Positions 7,872 through 15,440 of a DNA stretch of 29,335 nucleotides are shown piece by piece. The stretch is from Vulcanimicrobiota bacterium (GTDB lineage: Bacteria; Eremiobacterota; Eremiobacteria; Baltobacterales; Baltobacteraceae). The position numbers were made by a program, and so were the translations under genes. A model generated the notes under the pieces. That model worked only from the letters and a program-made list of their open reading frames with translations, made no database searches and was not told the DNA's origin. Location of the stretch: NCBI GenBank assembly GCA_030042755.1, contig JASHZC010000294.1, forward strand, positions 1-29,335, given 5' to 3'. Position 1 is the stretch's first letter. Each line of letters opens with the position of its first letter.

Positions 7872-8558
7872 ATGATCGAACTCTACCGCGCGCGGGCCGG
7901 CGTACTCGTGCTCGCCTTGGCTTGCGTAGCTGCCACGCCTGCCCCGCCGACTACACCCGCTATGCGAGTGATTCCAAATCCAGTGCAGCTTGAAACGGAA
8001 ACGAACACGAGCGGTACCGCTACGTGCCGGGCGAGCGACGGTTCGCTAGGAGTGTGGACACGCATGACGGGCCTTGGCACAACCACCGAGCCCTCGGTGT
8101 TGGATGCTGAGGTGGGGTCGAAGACGCCGCCTGATGCGATGCTGTATTGCCGCGATCGTGACGGCCGGCCCGGAAAGATCGAAGCTTCACCCGCCACGCT
8201 TCTCTACCCCGAGAAAACCGTGCTGGAGACCGTGTATCAGGTCACGATTACACGGCCCACCACCGACCAGCAACCTCCATTCGAAGTTGCGCTAGGGCCG
8301 ACCGGCAGCATCCAGCATGCGTCGTTCGGGCAAGCAATTATCTTCAGCAAACACTCGATGCTGATCGTGCCGAGCAACTGGAAGATCGAAAGCAAACCGG
8401 TCGCGATTGCGCCTAAACGCCCGGGCGAGTTTGCGTCGACGCTTGACGAGGGAGGATGCGAGGTCAACCGCATGGACGACGAGGATGCGGACCCGCGCTA
8501 CATCGGTGAAGCGATCGAGGACTGCTCGGTGAAGATCGACCTCTCCAATTTACAATAA
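7872..8558 (+). CDS. Secreted or lipid-anchored protein of unknown function
   Basis: A 228-residue protein not matched to a family. The N-terminus, MIELYRARAGVLVLALACVAAT, is a signal peptide with a possible weak lipobox (LALAC), so it may be a lipoprotein. The rest is soluble, rich in Thr and Pro, with several Cys (C-R-A near 45, Y-C-R-D near 86, and two near the C-terminus in GGCEV and EDCSV) that could form disulfides outside the cytoplasm. A longer frame from 7710 exists, but the signal peptide argues for ATG 7872. It is divergent from the glycosyltransferase pair and convergent with the TonB-dependent receptor, ending 18 bases from the latter's stop. Confidence 0.65.
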   Translation: MIELYRARAGVLVLALACVAATPAPPTTPAMRVIPNPVQLETETNTSGTATCRASDGSLGVWTRMTGLGTTTEPSVLDAEVGSKTPPDAMLYCRDRDGRPGKIEASPATLLYPEKTVLETVYQVTITRPTTDQQPPFEVALGPTGSIQHASFGQAIIFSKHSMLIVPSNWKIESKPVAIAPKRPGEFASTLDEGGCEVNRMDDEDADPRYIGEAIEDCSVKIDLSNLQ

Positions 8559-8576
8559 AGCGATGCTGTCGGTCGC

Positions 8577-11333
8577 CTAGTTCGGCGAATGCCAGCGCAC
8601 TTGCAATCGAAGCGTGCGCGGCGGGGCTGGAATCATCGACGATGGTAACGTTGTAAGTCCTCCGCCCGTCTGCTCCGCCACGGTTGACACGCCGGCGTTG
8701 GGCATCGGCAGGTTGTAGAAGTTGTTCGTGTTGAGCAGGTTCTGGACCGAGAACTGCAACTCGAATTCGTTGGTCAGCGGCTTACGATACGTCAAATCGA
8801 ACTGCACGAACGGCGGTTGGAAATACGTATTGTTCTTGCCTTCAAAATCCATACCAAGTGCCGTGTAGGTGCCGTCGTGGAATCCGTACGTCAGCTGGCC
8901 GTAGCCTTTCATGTAGGGGATGCAAGTCGGCGTTCCCGGGGTCGCCTCACCGAAGCCGCAGATTTGCTGATCGTTAGCCGGCAGCCCCGGTCCCAAGGCG
9001 TAGTAACCGACGGGAATGCCGCGGACGATGCTGCTCTCGAAGCTGAACGCCGCGTTGTAGCCTAGACCGAAGTGTGGTTCGTACGAATAGCGCAGCAGAG
9101 CCAGCTCGGTACGAAGGCTTGCGGCGTTGAACGGCGTTATGAGCGCATATCCGATCGGCTGTCCCGTGACCGGTATCGCATTCGGAATCGCGACGGATTC
9201 GAACACGTTTCGAATATTATCGTTCTGAAGATCGAGGCTGAAAACTCCGCCGTTTCGGACGCGCATGTCGGCGCCGACGGAGAACTCGCTGGTCGTCTCC
9301 GGATCGAGGAACGGATTCTTTTGCGTCACAAAGCCATAGGGGAACGTCAGCGATTCCGGCGTTACTTCGGGCTCACCGCTGACCTGTGCGGAGAACGGGA
9401 ACGTTTCCGACGTACCCCACGCAGCGCGGTACGAGAGATTTCCCCTGGGCTGATAGACTAAGCCGATGTGCGGATCGAAGCGTGAAATCGAGCGCGTAAG
9501 CGGAACGAGAGGTGCCGGTGCGGGTGCGCCTGGCTGCGGCTGCGATCCGGATAAATGCCAATTCGTTTCGTATACGCCGAATCGCGCAAGCAGACTGTGC
9601 GTGAGATTCCAATCGCCCGTGAGCGAAATCGTGTTGTAGCGCTCCGTGGTGTTCGGGGTCGCGATATCGCTCGGCGTATCGTAGTACGCGAACGTATTAT
9701 CGCCGTGAAAGTCCCATGTCAGCGTAACGAGATTGTCCCCGATTGGATGAAGAAAACTCAGCGTGTTGCCGTAGAGCTTATCTTGCTCGAACTCGCTGAA
9801 TACCGTTTGGTTGCACTCTTCTTGTCCGTTTACGACCGGACCGGTGCCGTCGGGGTTGATGGTAAAGCCGTCGTAATCGGTCCCGTTATTGCAATAGAGC
9901 TCGAAGCTGTTGGGATTCGTGCCACCGGACGGTACCGTACCCGGCTCGCTCCAGAAATACGGGTAGTTTTGTTCGTCCTGGCCGTCGATGATACGCTCGA
10001 TATTGCCGGCATACGGACGAACGAGAATCGTCGTATTGCCGATCGAGGTACGCAGCTGTCCCGTAAAGATCGGCTGATTGCTATACACGTTGGAGCCCGG
10101 ATACCATGTGTAGCCGTCGATGGACTTGCCGATGAGATTCGAGTTCGCGGGATTCGTGCAGAGATTCACCGAGGGCTGCGTGACGCCGTTCAGCGTCCAT
10201 TCGCCGGTGGGAAAGCATCCGAGTATCGTGGTGACGCCGATGTAGTTTCCGTACGACGTACCTTGCGGTAAGTAGCCGCCTTGCGCGCCGATGAAGCCGA
10301 CGTCAAACGAGGTTTGCGGCGAAAAATTGTAGCGTACTTTGAGGATCTCGCCCTTAGTGAAGAGCGAACCGCTCGAGTCGCCGCAAAATTGTATGATCCC
10401 GGCCGATTGCGGCGTGTTGTCGTTCGCCGGGTTCTCCGGGTAGATGACGCAGTGATTCCCTTGGAAATAGGGCCCGTTCTCGCTTCCATAACCGACGCCG
10501 AAGACATATTGGAATTTCCCGATGTTGTCGGTCAAGAGCAAGTTCGAGTACTGTGACTGATAGCTATCGGCGCCCATTACCAAGTTGAACGTCGGTTTGC
10601 TCGTGAACGTCGGTGTCAAAATGTTCGCCGTTCCGCCGACGGCGGTGTTGGCGAAAGGCGTCGTATTGCCCGGACCCGTCTGCGTCTCGACACCGGCAAC
10701 GAGGAACGACGAAAAATATTCGCTCAGCCAAACACCGAACTGTCCCATCGATAGGGGATGGCCGTCGATCAAAACTTGCGTTTCGTACGGCTGCACGCCG
10801 CCGAGCACGATCGTCGTATCGGGCTGACTTCCCATCTTTTGAATGACGGTATTGGGCAGATGCTGCAGGACGTCGTTGATCTGCGGGCTCGCATAATCGG
10901 TTATTGCCTGAGCCGGAAGATAGTTGATCGCGGCAGTTCCGGTATTGATCGAACTTCCGCGCGCCTGCGTCGAAACCGTGGCGATCGTGCGCAGAGACGT
11001 GAGATTTGCTTCGGTCATCGTGACGTTGAGCGGCAACGACTCACCGCTAAAGACGGCGAGGTCGGTTGACGTCGCGGGGACGTATCCACCTTTGGTGACC
11101 GTCACGCGATAGATGCCGGGGGGAAGCGTGAGCGTGAAATTCCCGCCACGATCCGTCGTTACGGTGCTGCGCGTCGGCCCACTGGCCGTCACCGAAGCTC
11201 CCGATACCGGTGCGCCGGCTACGGTCTTTGCGGTTCCCGTGATCGTACCGGTTCCCGTTGCGCTCTGTGCTAGCGCAGTTGATGGGAGAATGAAGAGCGA
11301 TAACGCAACGACGAGAAGACGGCGGACGAACAT
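8577..11333 (-). CDS. TonB-dependent receptor with N-terminal carboxypeptidase-regulatory-like domain
   Basis: A 918-residue outer-membrane protein. A signal peptide (MFVRRLLVVALSLFILPSTALAQ) is followed by a carboxypeptidase-regulatory-like beta-sandwich (about 28-105; GTITGTAKTVAGAPVSGASV). A plug domain (about 130-235) includes ILVIDGHPLS-like text seen here as VLIDGHPLSMGQ. The rest is an aromatic-rich beta-barrel with repeated Asn/Gly/Tyr strands to the C-terminus. Such receptors import chelated metals, vitamins or glycans using TonB energy; the substrate is unknown. The frame allows a start at 11348, but those codons are the ribosome site itself (GGAGGGG), so ATG 11333 is the start. A TATAAC box lies about 32 bases upstream. 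The last residue is not the usual aromatic one. Confidence 0.9.
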   Translation of the reverse strand: MFVRRLLVVALSLFILPSTALAQSATGTGTITGTAKTVAGAPVSGASVTASGPTRSTVTTDRGGNFTLTLPPGIYRVTVTKGGYVPATSTDLAVFSGESLPLNVTMTEANLTSLRTIATVSTQARGSSINTGTAAINYLPAQAITDYASPQINDVLQHLPNTVIQKMGSQPDTTIVLGGVQPYETQVLIDGHPLSMGQFGVWLSEYFSSFLVAGVETQTGPGNTTPFANTAVGGTANILTPTFTSKPTFNLVMGADSYQSQYSNLLLTDNIGKFQYVFGVGYGSENGPYFQGNHCVIYPENPANDNTPQSAGIIQFCGDSSGSLFTKGEILKVRYNFSPQTSFDVGFIGAQGGYLPQGTSYGNYIGVTTILGCFPTGEWTLNGVTQPSVNLCTNPANSNLIGKSIDGYTWYPGSNVYSNQPIFTGQLRTSIGNTTILVRPYAGNIERIIDGQDEQNYPYFWSEPGTVPSGGTNPNSFELYCNNGTDYDGFTINPDGTGPVVNGQEECNQTVFSEFEQDKLYGNTLSFLHPIGDNLVTLTWDFHGDNTFAYYDTPSDIATPNTTERYNTISLTGDWNLTHSLLARFGVYETNWHLSGSQPQPGAPAPAPLVPLTRSISRFDPHIGLVYQPRGNLSYRAAWGTSETFPFSAQVSGEPEVTPESLTFPYGFVTQKNPFLDPETTSEFSVGADMRVRNGGVFSLDLQNDNIRNVFESVAIPNAIPVTGQPIGYALITPFNAASLRTELALLRYSYEPHFGLGYNAAFSFESSIVRGIPVGYYALGPGLPANDQQICGFGEATPGTPTCIPYMKGYGQLTYGFHDGTYTALGMDFEGKNNTYFQPPFVQFDLTYRKPLTNEFELQFSVQNLLNTNNFYNLPMPNAGVSTVAEQTGGGLTTLPSSMIPAPPRTLRLQVRWHSPN

Positions 11334-11364
11334 CGTGCTCCCCTCCAATACGGATTAAGACGGG

Positions 11365-11370
11365 GTTATA
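11365..11370 (-). promoter_or_regulatory. Possible -10 box of the TonB-dependent receptor gene
   Basis: On the - strand TATAAC (5 of 6 to TATAAT) lies 31 bases before the ATG, which would give a leader of about 25 bases containing the GGAGGGG ribosome site. No convincing -35 box is visible at 16-18 bases upstream. Confidence 0.35.
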
Positions 11371-11460
11371 TCAGCTTGCACAGCCGTAAGCCTGCCTGGT
11401 TCTCGGAGTTTGTCTGACGTACGGCTGGAAAGACTCGGATCTCGGCGACGATTGGGTAGC

Positions 11461-12054
11461 ATGACGTGTATGAAGACGTACCGAGCCACCGAGTCGGAAT
11501 TTCAATCTGTGCTAGATCGACTCCGTCCGCTCAGGGTCAATCTGGGGTGCGGAAGTGACGTGCGCGCGGGATGGATAAACGTGGATAAGGTGGATCTCCC
11601 GGGAATTACCTTGTGCCACGACCTTACACAGACGCCGTTGCCCTTTGACGATAATTCCTGCGTCGAGGTCGTTTGCCAGGACGTACTCGAACACATCGAC
11701 TATATCCCGGTCCTCAAGGAGATCCATCGGATCCTGCAAGTCGGCGGAACGCTCACCATACGCGTCCCTCACTTTACGTCGAAGGATGCATATGCCGACC
11801 CAACTCACTGCAATTTCTTTGCGACAAAGACGTTCAGGTTTTTCGCCGAGGGACACGATAGATCGTACTATTTCGACTTTGCTTTCTCAAAAGTACGCAG
11901 GATCCACATCCAGTTCGATCGCCGAGTGGGATACATGTATAATTATCTCCTCGAACTACTCGTGAACTCTGCGACCACGGCGCAAAACTACTACGAAGGC
12001 TCCCCTCTGCGCATCTTCCCGGCTACCAACATGACCGTCGTTTTGGAGAAATAA
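11461..12054 (+). CDS. Class I SAM-dependent methyltransferase
   Basis: A 197-residue protein with the SAM-binding motif I VNLGCGSDVRAGWINVD near residues 26-42, an acidic D-x-x-D-L segment (HDLTQTPLPFDDNS) and the ICQDVLEH-like motif seen as VVCQDVLEHI, typical of the Methyltransf_11/predicted SAM methyltransferase group. It belongs to the small stand-alone methyltransferases often found in glycan loci; the acceptor is unknown. Starts at ATG 11461 and ATG 11470 are both possible and neither has a strong ribosome site. Its codons look less GC-rich than those of the neighbours, which could mean separate acquisition (weak inference). A 93-base gap with nothing recognised separates it from the transporter. 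Confidence 0.75.
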   Translation: MTCMKTYRATESEFQSVLDRLRPLRVNLGCGSDVRAGWINVDKVDLPGITLCHDLTQTPLPFDDNSCVEVVCQDVLEHIDYIPVLKEIHRILQVGGTLTIRVPHFTSKDAYADPTHCNFFATKTFRFFAEGHDRSYYFDFAFSKVRRIHIQFDRRVGYMYNYLLELLVNSATTAQNYYEGSPLRIFPATNMTVVLEK

Positions 12055-12147
12055 GGGTCCATGAATTGGATGTGAGCGATCCGCGCTTCCCAAATCCCCT
12101 GTCGCGCCTGAAAGAATACCTGGCCGTGGAGACCGAAGAAGAGGAGG

Positions 12148-13428
12148 ATGGAACGACTCCTTACGTCGGTACGTGAAGTTCAGCGCGGTTTCGAGCGCCC
12201 GTTCTGGGTCGCAAACATCAGCGAAGTCTTCGAACGGCTTTCCTACTACGCCGTATTTGCAACGCTCGCGCGGTACTTGCACGAAACCTTGGCGTTTCCG
12301 AGTACGCAAGCCGCAACGCTCAGCGGAATCTTCGGCGGCGCGGTGTGGGTGATGGCGATTTTCGGAGGGGCGTTAGCCGATCGCATCGGATTCCGGCGCG
12401 CGTTGTCGGTCGCATACTTCATTTTAGCCTGCGCGTATTTTCTCGTCGGTTCCATCGGTGCGCCGTGGCTCGCGCCGGTGCGCAGTATCGTTCCGCTCGG
12501 GCTCCTCGCAGGCGTCATTTTATTTCTCCCCGCACTCGGGGTTGCGTTAGTGAAGCCGTCGGTCGTCGGTACGACGGCGCGTGCATCCAAGGAGAGCGTT
12601 CGTTCGATCGGCTACGCCATCTATTACACGATGGTAAACGTCGGAAGCACGGCCGGTCCGTTCCTGGCCGGCTGGATTCATGCGCGAATGCGCCCCGAGA
12701 ATGTCTTCATGCTCGCGGCGCTCAGTGTGTTCCTCATGTTTTTCGTCGTGGTGCTGTTCTTCAAAGAGCCGCGCGCAACCGGCACGCAAGCCGCTTCGTC
12801 ACCCGCGGACCTGGGACGCAACCTCGTGACGGTGCTTACCAACTGGAGATTCGTGCTTTTTCTCTTGATTTTCTCCGGGTATTGGATCGTCTTCTGGCAG
12901 CAGTATCTCATTCTGCCGATCTACATCCACGATTACGTTGACCCGAACGCGAACACGGAGATGATCCTCATTACGGATCCGCTCATCGTCATCACGCTTA
13001 CGGTTGCGGTCAATGCGTTAACCCGAAAGATATCCGCATTTCAAGCCGTTATTCTCGGCTCGTTCGTTACATCGCTCGGCTGGCTGATCATCGGAGCGAA
13101 GGCCAGCGTGCTGGCGGCTATTTTCAGTCTTGCCGTTCTTGCGCTCGGAGAGATCACGCAAGCACCTCGGTACTACGAGTACATTTCAAGGCTTGCGCCC
13201 TCCGGACAGCAGGGCACCTACATGGGCTTCGCCTTCTTGCCAATCGGCATCGGATCGATCGTCGGCGGATGGTTTGGCGGTCTGCTCCTTCATCATTTCG
13301 GAGAGGTGACCCGCCAACCGTGGCTGATCTGGCCGATCCTCACCGGCGTCGGCGTCCTGACGACGTTGCTGCTTTGGCTCTATGATGCTAGCCAACGACA
13401 CCGCTATCAGGCATCTGGCGCTTCCTAA
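12148..13428 (+). CDS. POT/PTR2-type MFS transporter
   Basis: A 426-residue inner-membrane protein with about twelve hydrophobic helices. The first helix contains EVFERLSYYAVF, matching the E-x-x-E-R-(F/L)-x-Y-Y signature of proton-coupled oligopeptide transporters. An MFS loop motif (GGALADRIGFRRAL) follows the next helix. Proton-driven uptake of di- or tripeptides is the usual role, but substrates in this family vary. The ATG at 12148 comes directly after GAAGAAGAGGAGG, so the best ribosome-site match has almost no spacer. The stop overlaps the convergent glycosyltransferase stop (13425-13428). Confidence 0.8.
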   Translation: MERLLTSVREVQRGFERPFWVANISEVFERLSYYAVFATLARYLHETLAFPSTQAATLSGIFGGAVWVMAIFGGALADRIGFRRALSVAYFILACAYFLVGSIGAPWLAPVRSIVPLGLLAGVILFLPALGVALVKPSVVGTTARASKESVRSIGYAIYYTMVNVGSTAGPFLAGWIHARMRPENVFMLAALSVFLMFFVVVLFFKEPRATGTQAASSPADLGRNLVTVLTNWRFVLFLLIFSGYWIVFWQQYLILPIYIHDYVDPNANTEMILITDPLIVITLTVAVNALTRKISAFQAVILGSFVTSLGWLIIGAKASVLAAIFSLAVLALGEITQAPRYYEYISRLAPSGQQGTYMGFAFLPIGIGSIVGGWFGGLLLHHFGEVTRQPWLIWPILTGVGVLTTLLLWLYDASQRHRYQASGAS

Positions 13429-14555
13429 GCTACGGACGTTTTCGCCGGCGTCGTTACGCGTGCGGCCGACAACGACTCGACGATCCGGGCCGCAACGCGT
13501 TCCCACGTAAATTCGCTTTCGGCCCGTTCACGGCCGTATTCTCCCATCTCTCGCGCGCGCTCGGGGTCTTCGAATAGAGACAGGATAGCTTGCGCAATCT
13601 GTCTCGAGTCGTCACCGTCGACAAGGAGACCGCTCTTACCATCTTCGATTGCATCTTCCGCTCCGCATGAATGACCGCCGATCGATGGTAATCCGGCCAT
13701 CGCCGCCTCGAGATACACAATTCCAAAACCTTCAACGTCGCCGCCGGCCAGGTTTCGTGTGGGCAAAACAAAGCACCACGCGCGCGAGTACGCTCGCGCT
13801 ACCGCTTCATCGTCAATCGGCCCCAAAAAGGCGACGTGATCTTCCAAGCCGAGCTTGCGAACTTGGGCTCGCAGGTAGGCTTCGTCAGGCCCAGCACCGA
13901 CAATTTCGTAGCGAAGGTTTGGAAAGCGCCGGAGGACGGTCGGAAGCGCTTCGATTGTACGGTCGAAGCCCTTCCTGCGCACGAGTCTGCCTACGGAAAG
14001 AACGGTTGGCGTTGCCGCACGCATGCTTTGAGATCCGCGCCGATCCACTCCGCAATAGGCAATCACACCGTTGGTTACTCCTCGTTGCTCCAGCAAGCGC
14101 AGTGTAAACGAGCTGTTTGCCACTACCGCGTCGGACCGTTGAAAGGTCCAGCGCATCGTTCGTATCCTCAAGGGATTGACTTGTGCTGCTATCTCTTGTC
14201 CGTGTGCAAGAATAGCAACCCTACCACGAATCCGCTTCGGAAGCACGACGCAAGCAAATCCACCGCCGCGATTCCACGAGGAGGCGATCGTAAGTTTATC
14301 ACCGCATAATTTGTGAGCGCGCACGATCGCTCTCATGAGACTGAGCGTTTCGAATATCAATCCGATCTTTCGTCCGCGTCGGTAGCGCACGACCTGATAC
14401 GGTAAAGCCGCATCGTGATCTCGAGTCCATCCCGGGAAATACGGTGCGACCACGACGGCACCGCCCTCGTCATTGAGCACGCGTGCAATAGAGGCCATAT
14501 AGCGCTCGAGGCCTCCGAGGGCCGGCGGGAAATTTGCCGTTACGATCACTGGCAC
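13425..14555 (-). CDS. Glycosyltransferase family 4 (GT-B fold)
   Basis: A 376-residue GT4 enzyme, paralogue of the one at 6753-7832. It has the FPPALGGLERY loop at the N-terminus, the donor-site segment VGRLVRRKGFDRTIEALP and the E-x7-E motif EGFGIVYLE at 275-283, followed by GLPSIGGHSCGAEDAI. It transfers a sugar from an unidentified nucleotide donor, probably in the same surface-glycan pathway as its paralogue. The start at 14555 is GTG with no ribosome site. A TAAAAT box ends 6 bases before it, so the message may be leaderless. Its stop overlaps that of the transporter on the other strand. Confidence 0.9.
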   Translation of the reverse strand: MPVIVTANFPPALGGLERYMASIARVLNDEGGAVVVAPYFPGWTRDHDAALPYQVVRYRRGRKIGLIFETLSLMRAIVRAHKLCGDKLTIASSWNRGGGFACVVLPKRIRGRVAILAHGQEIAAQVNPLRIRTMRWTFQRSDAVVANSSFTLRLLEQRGVTNGVIAYCGVDRRGSQSMRAATPTVLSVGRLVRRKGFDRTIEALPTVLRRFPNLRYEIVGAGPDEAYLRAQVRKLGLEDHVAFLGPIDDEAVARAYSRAWCFVLPTRNLAGGDVEGFGIVYLEAAMAGLPSIGGHSCGAEDAIEDGKSGLLVDGDDSRQIAQAILSLFEDPERAREMGEYGRERAESEFTWERVAARIVESLSAARVTTPAKTSVA

Positions 14556-14561
14556 GCACTG

Positions 14562-14567
14562 ATTTTA
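14562..14567 (-). promoter_or_regulatory. Possible -10 box for a leaderless glycosyltransferase message
   Basis: TAAAAT (5 of 6 to consensus) on the - strand ends 6 bases before the GTG at 14555, so transcription would begin at or next to the start codon. A TTGCGA lies only 14 bases further upstream, which is short for a -35 box. Confidence 0.35.
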
Positions 14568-14636
14568 CTGGCCGGCGCGCATCGCAACATGAGCCCGTCG
14601 TCTCACAGACCTATGGTGCATCTGGGGCGGGCATTC

Positions 14637-14656
14637 CGGCGAACGTAGGTTCGCCG
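14637..14656. repeat. Perfect 8-bp hairpin
   Basis: CGGCGAAC, loop GTAG, GTTCGCCG. It lies in the 123-base gap between the glycosyltransferase start and the frameshifted gene and could end transcription of the latter, although no T run follows on the - strand. A related CTCGCCGG follows it. Confidence 0.4.
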
Positions 14657-14678
14657 ATGGCTCGCCGGCTTGTTGCGC

Positions 14679-15010
14679 CTAGTCTACGGGACCGCTGTCG
14701 GGTATCTGGCGCACGACGTCGTGCGCGACGGCGTTCGGGTCGACGCCGTCTGCCAATTGCACCGCAATCCGTGGAAACCGCTCGCCACGCGTCTCGATTG
14801 CGGATTGGCGAAAACACCGATCGTTCCGACAAGGCCGAAATTTACGCCTTCGCCTATCCGATATTGGAGTCGTAAATCCTCGAAATCGCTCACGTAGGCA
14901 TTCGTGACGTGCGCCAGCGGGATATGAAACGATCCGTGAAATGCGAGCAGCGAATCGACCATCGAAAGGTCGATGGTTAATGTGCCGTCTTTGATCTTTA
15001 CGTTGGCCAA
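14679..15010 (-). pseudogene. Frameshifted small gene of unknown function
   Basis: Coding signal begins at TTG 15010, 4 bases after GGGAGGG, and reads MANVKIKDGTLTIDLSMVDSLLAFHG and on to GVFANPQ. At about 14797-14803 sensible sequence moves to another frame, which continues AIETRGERFPRIAVQLADG and ends IPDSGPVD at TAG 14679. The first frame turns into Arg/Thr/Ser-rich text after this point, and the second frame is equally poor before it. The joined product would be about 110 residues, a small soluble beta-rich protein that I recall only as an uncharacterised conserved type. A short deletion may accompany the shift, since the join is abrupt. It could be a true pseudogene or a sequencing error. 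A TATACT box (15039-15044) lies upstream. Confidence 0.6.
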
Positions 15011-15056
15011 CGTGCCCTCCCGAATCGAGCGGTGGTGTAGTATAGTCGGAGGCAAG

Positions 15057-15440
15057 ATGTTTCACCTTGAAGGTTTGACGGACTACGGTCTGCTCTTTCT
15101 ACGAGTTATGGTGGCCGCTATTTTCATCGACAGCGGATATAACGATTTGCGCAGCCCGGACGAGCGCAGCAAGAGCTTAGGCCTGCCTAAAGGGTTCACG
15201 ATGTTTCTCGCGGCTGCGGAAATCGCAGGCGGTGCAGGCATCATTCTCGGCATCCTCCAGCAATTGGCGGCGATCGGGCTGATCCTCATCATGCTGGGAG
15301 CGTTGCAGAAGAAGATTTTCGTCTGGAAGACGGGATTCTGGGGCGAACAACATCCAGGCTGGTATTACGAGCTTACGTTGATCTCGATGCTGTCCGTTAT
15401 CCTATTTACGAACGGTGGCCGCTTCGTGATTCTTCCGTGA
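15057..15440 (+). CDS. DoxX-family small membrane protein
   Basis: A 127-residue protein with four hydrophobic helices (about 10-28, 50-68, 72-92 and 105-122) in the DoxX/DoxD pattern; the first includes LLFLRVMVAAIFIDSGYNDL and the second FTMFLAAAEIAGGAGIILG. Family members are linked to redox or sulfur metabolism in the inner membrane, but no activity can be assigned here. ATG 15057 has GGAGG 5 bases upstream; a longer frame from 14973 is rejected for this reason. It is divergent from the frameshifted gene, with 46 bases between starts. Its last 35 bases overlap the end of the convergent S9 peptidase gene. Confidence 0.8.
   Translation: MFHLEGLTDYGLLFLRVMVAAIFIDSGYNDLRSPDERSKSLGLPKGFTMFLAAAEIAGGAGIILGILQQLAAIGLILIMLGALQKKIFVWKTGFWGEQHPGWYYELTLISMLSVILFTNGGRFVILP

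Noticed and set aside
9555..10271. 238-codon open frame on the + strand inside the TonB-dependent receptor gene
   Set aside because: It lies wholly antisense to a strongly supported receptor frame, is rich in Arg/Val/Ile as expected for the complement of barrel codons, and has no ribosome site or domain.
15041..15046. TATAGT as -10 box for doxX
   Set aside because: It would put transcription start inside or after the GGAGG ribosome site that precedes the ATG, so it is more likely part of the opposite-strand TATACT box or chance.
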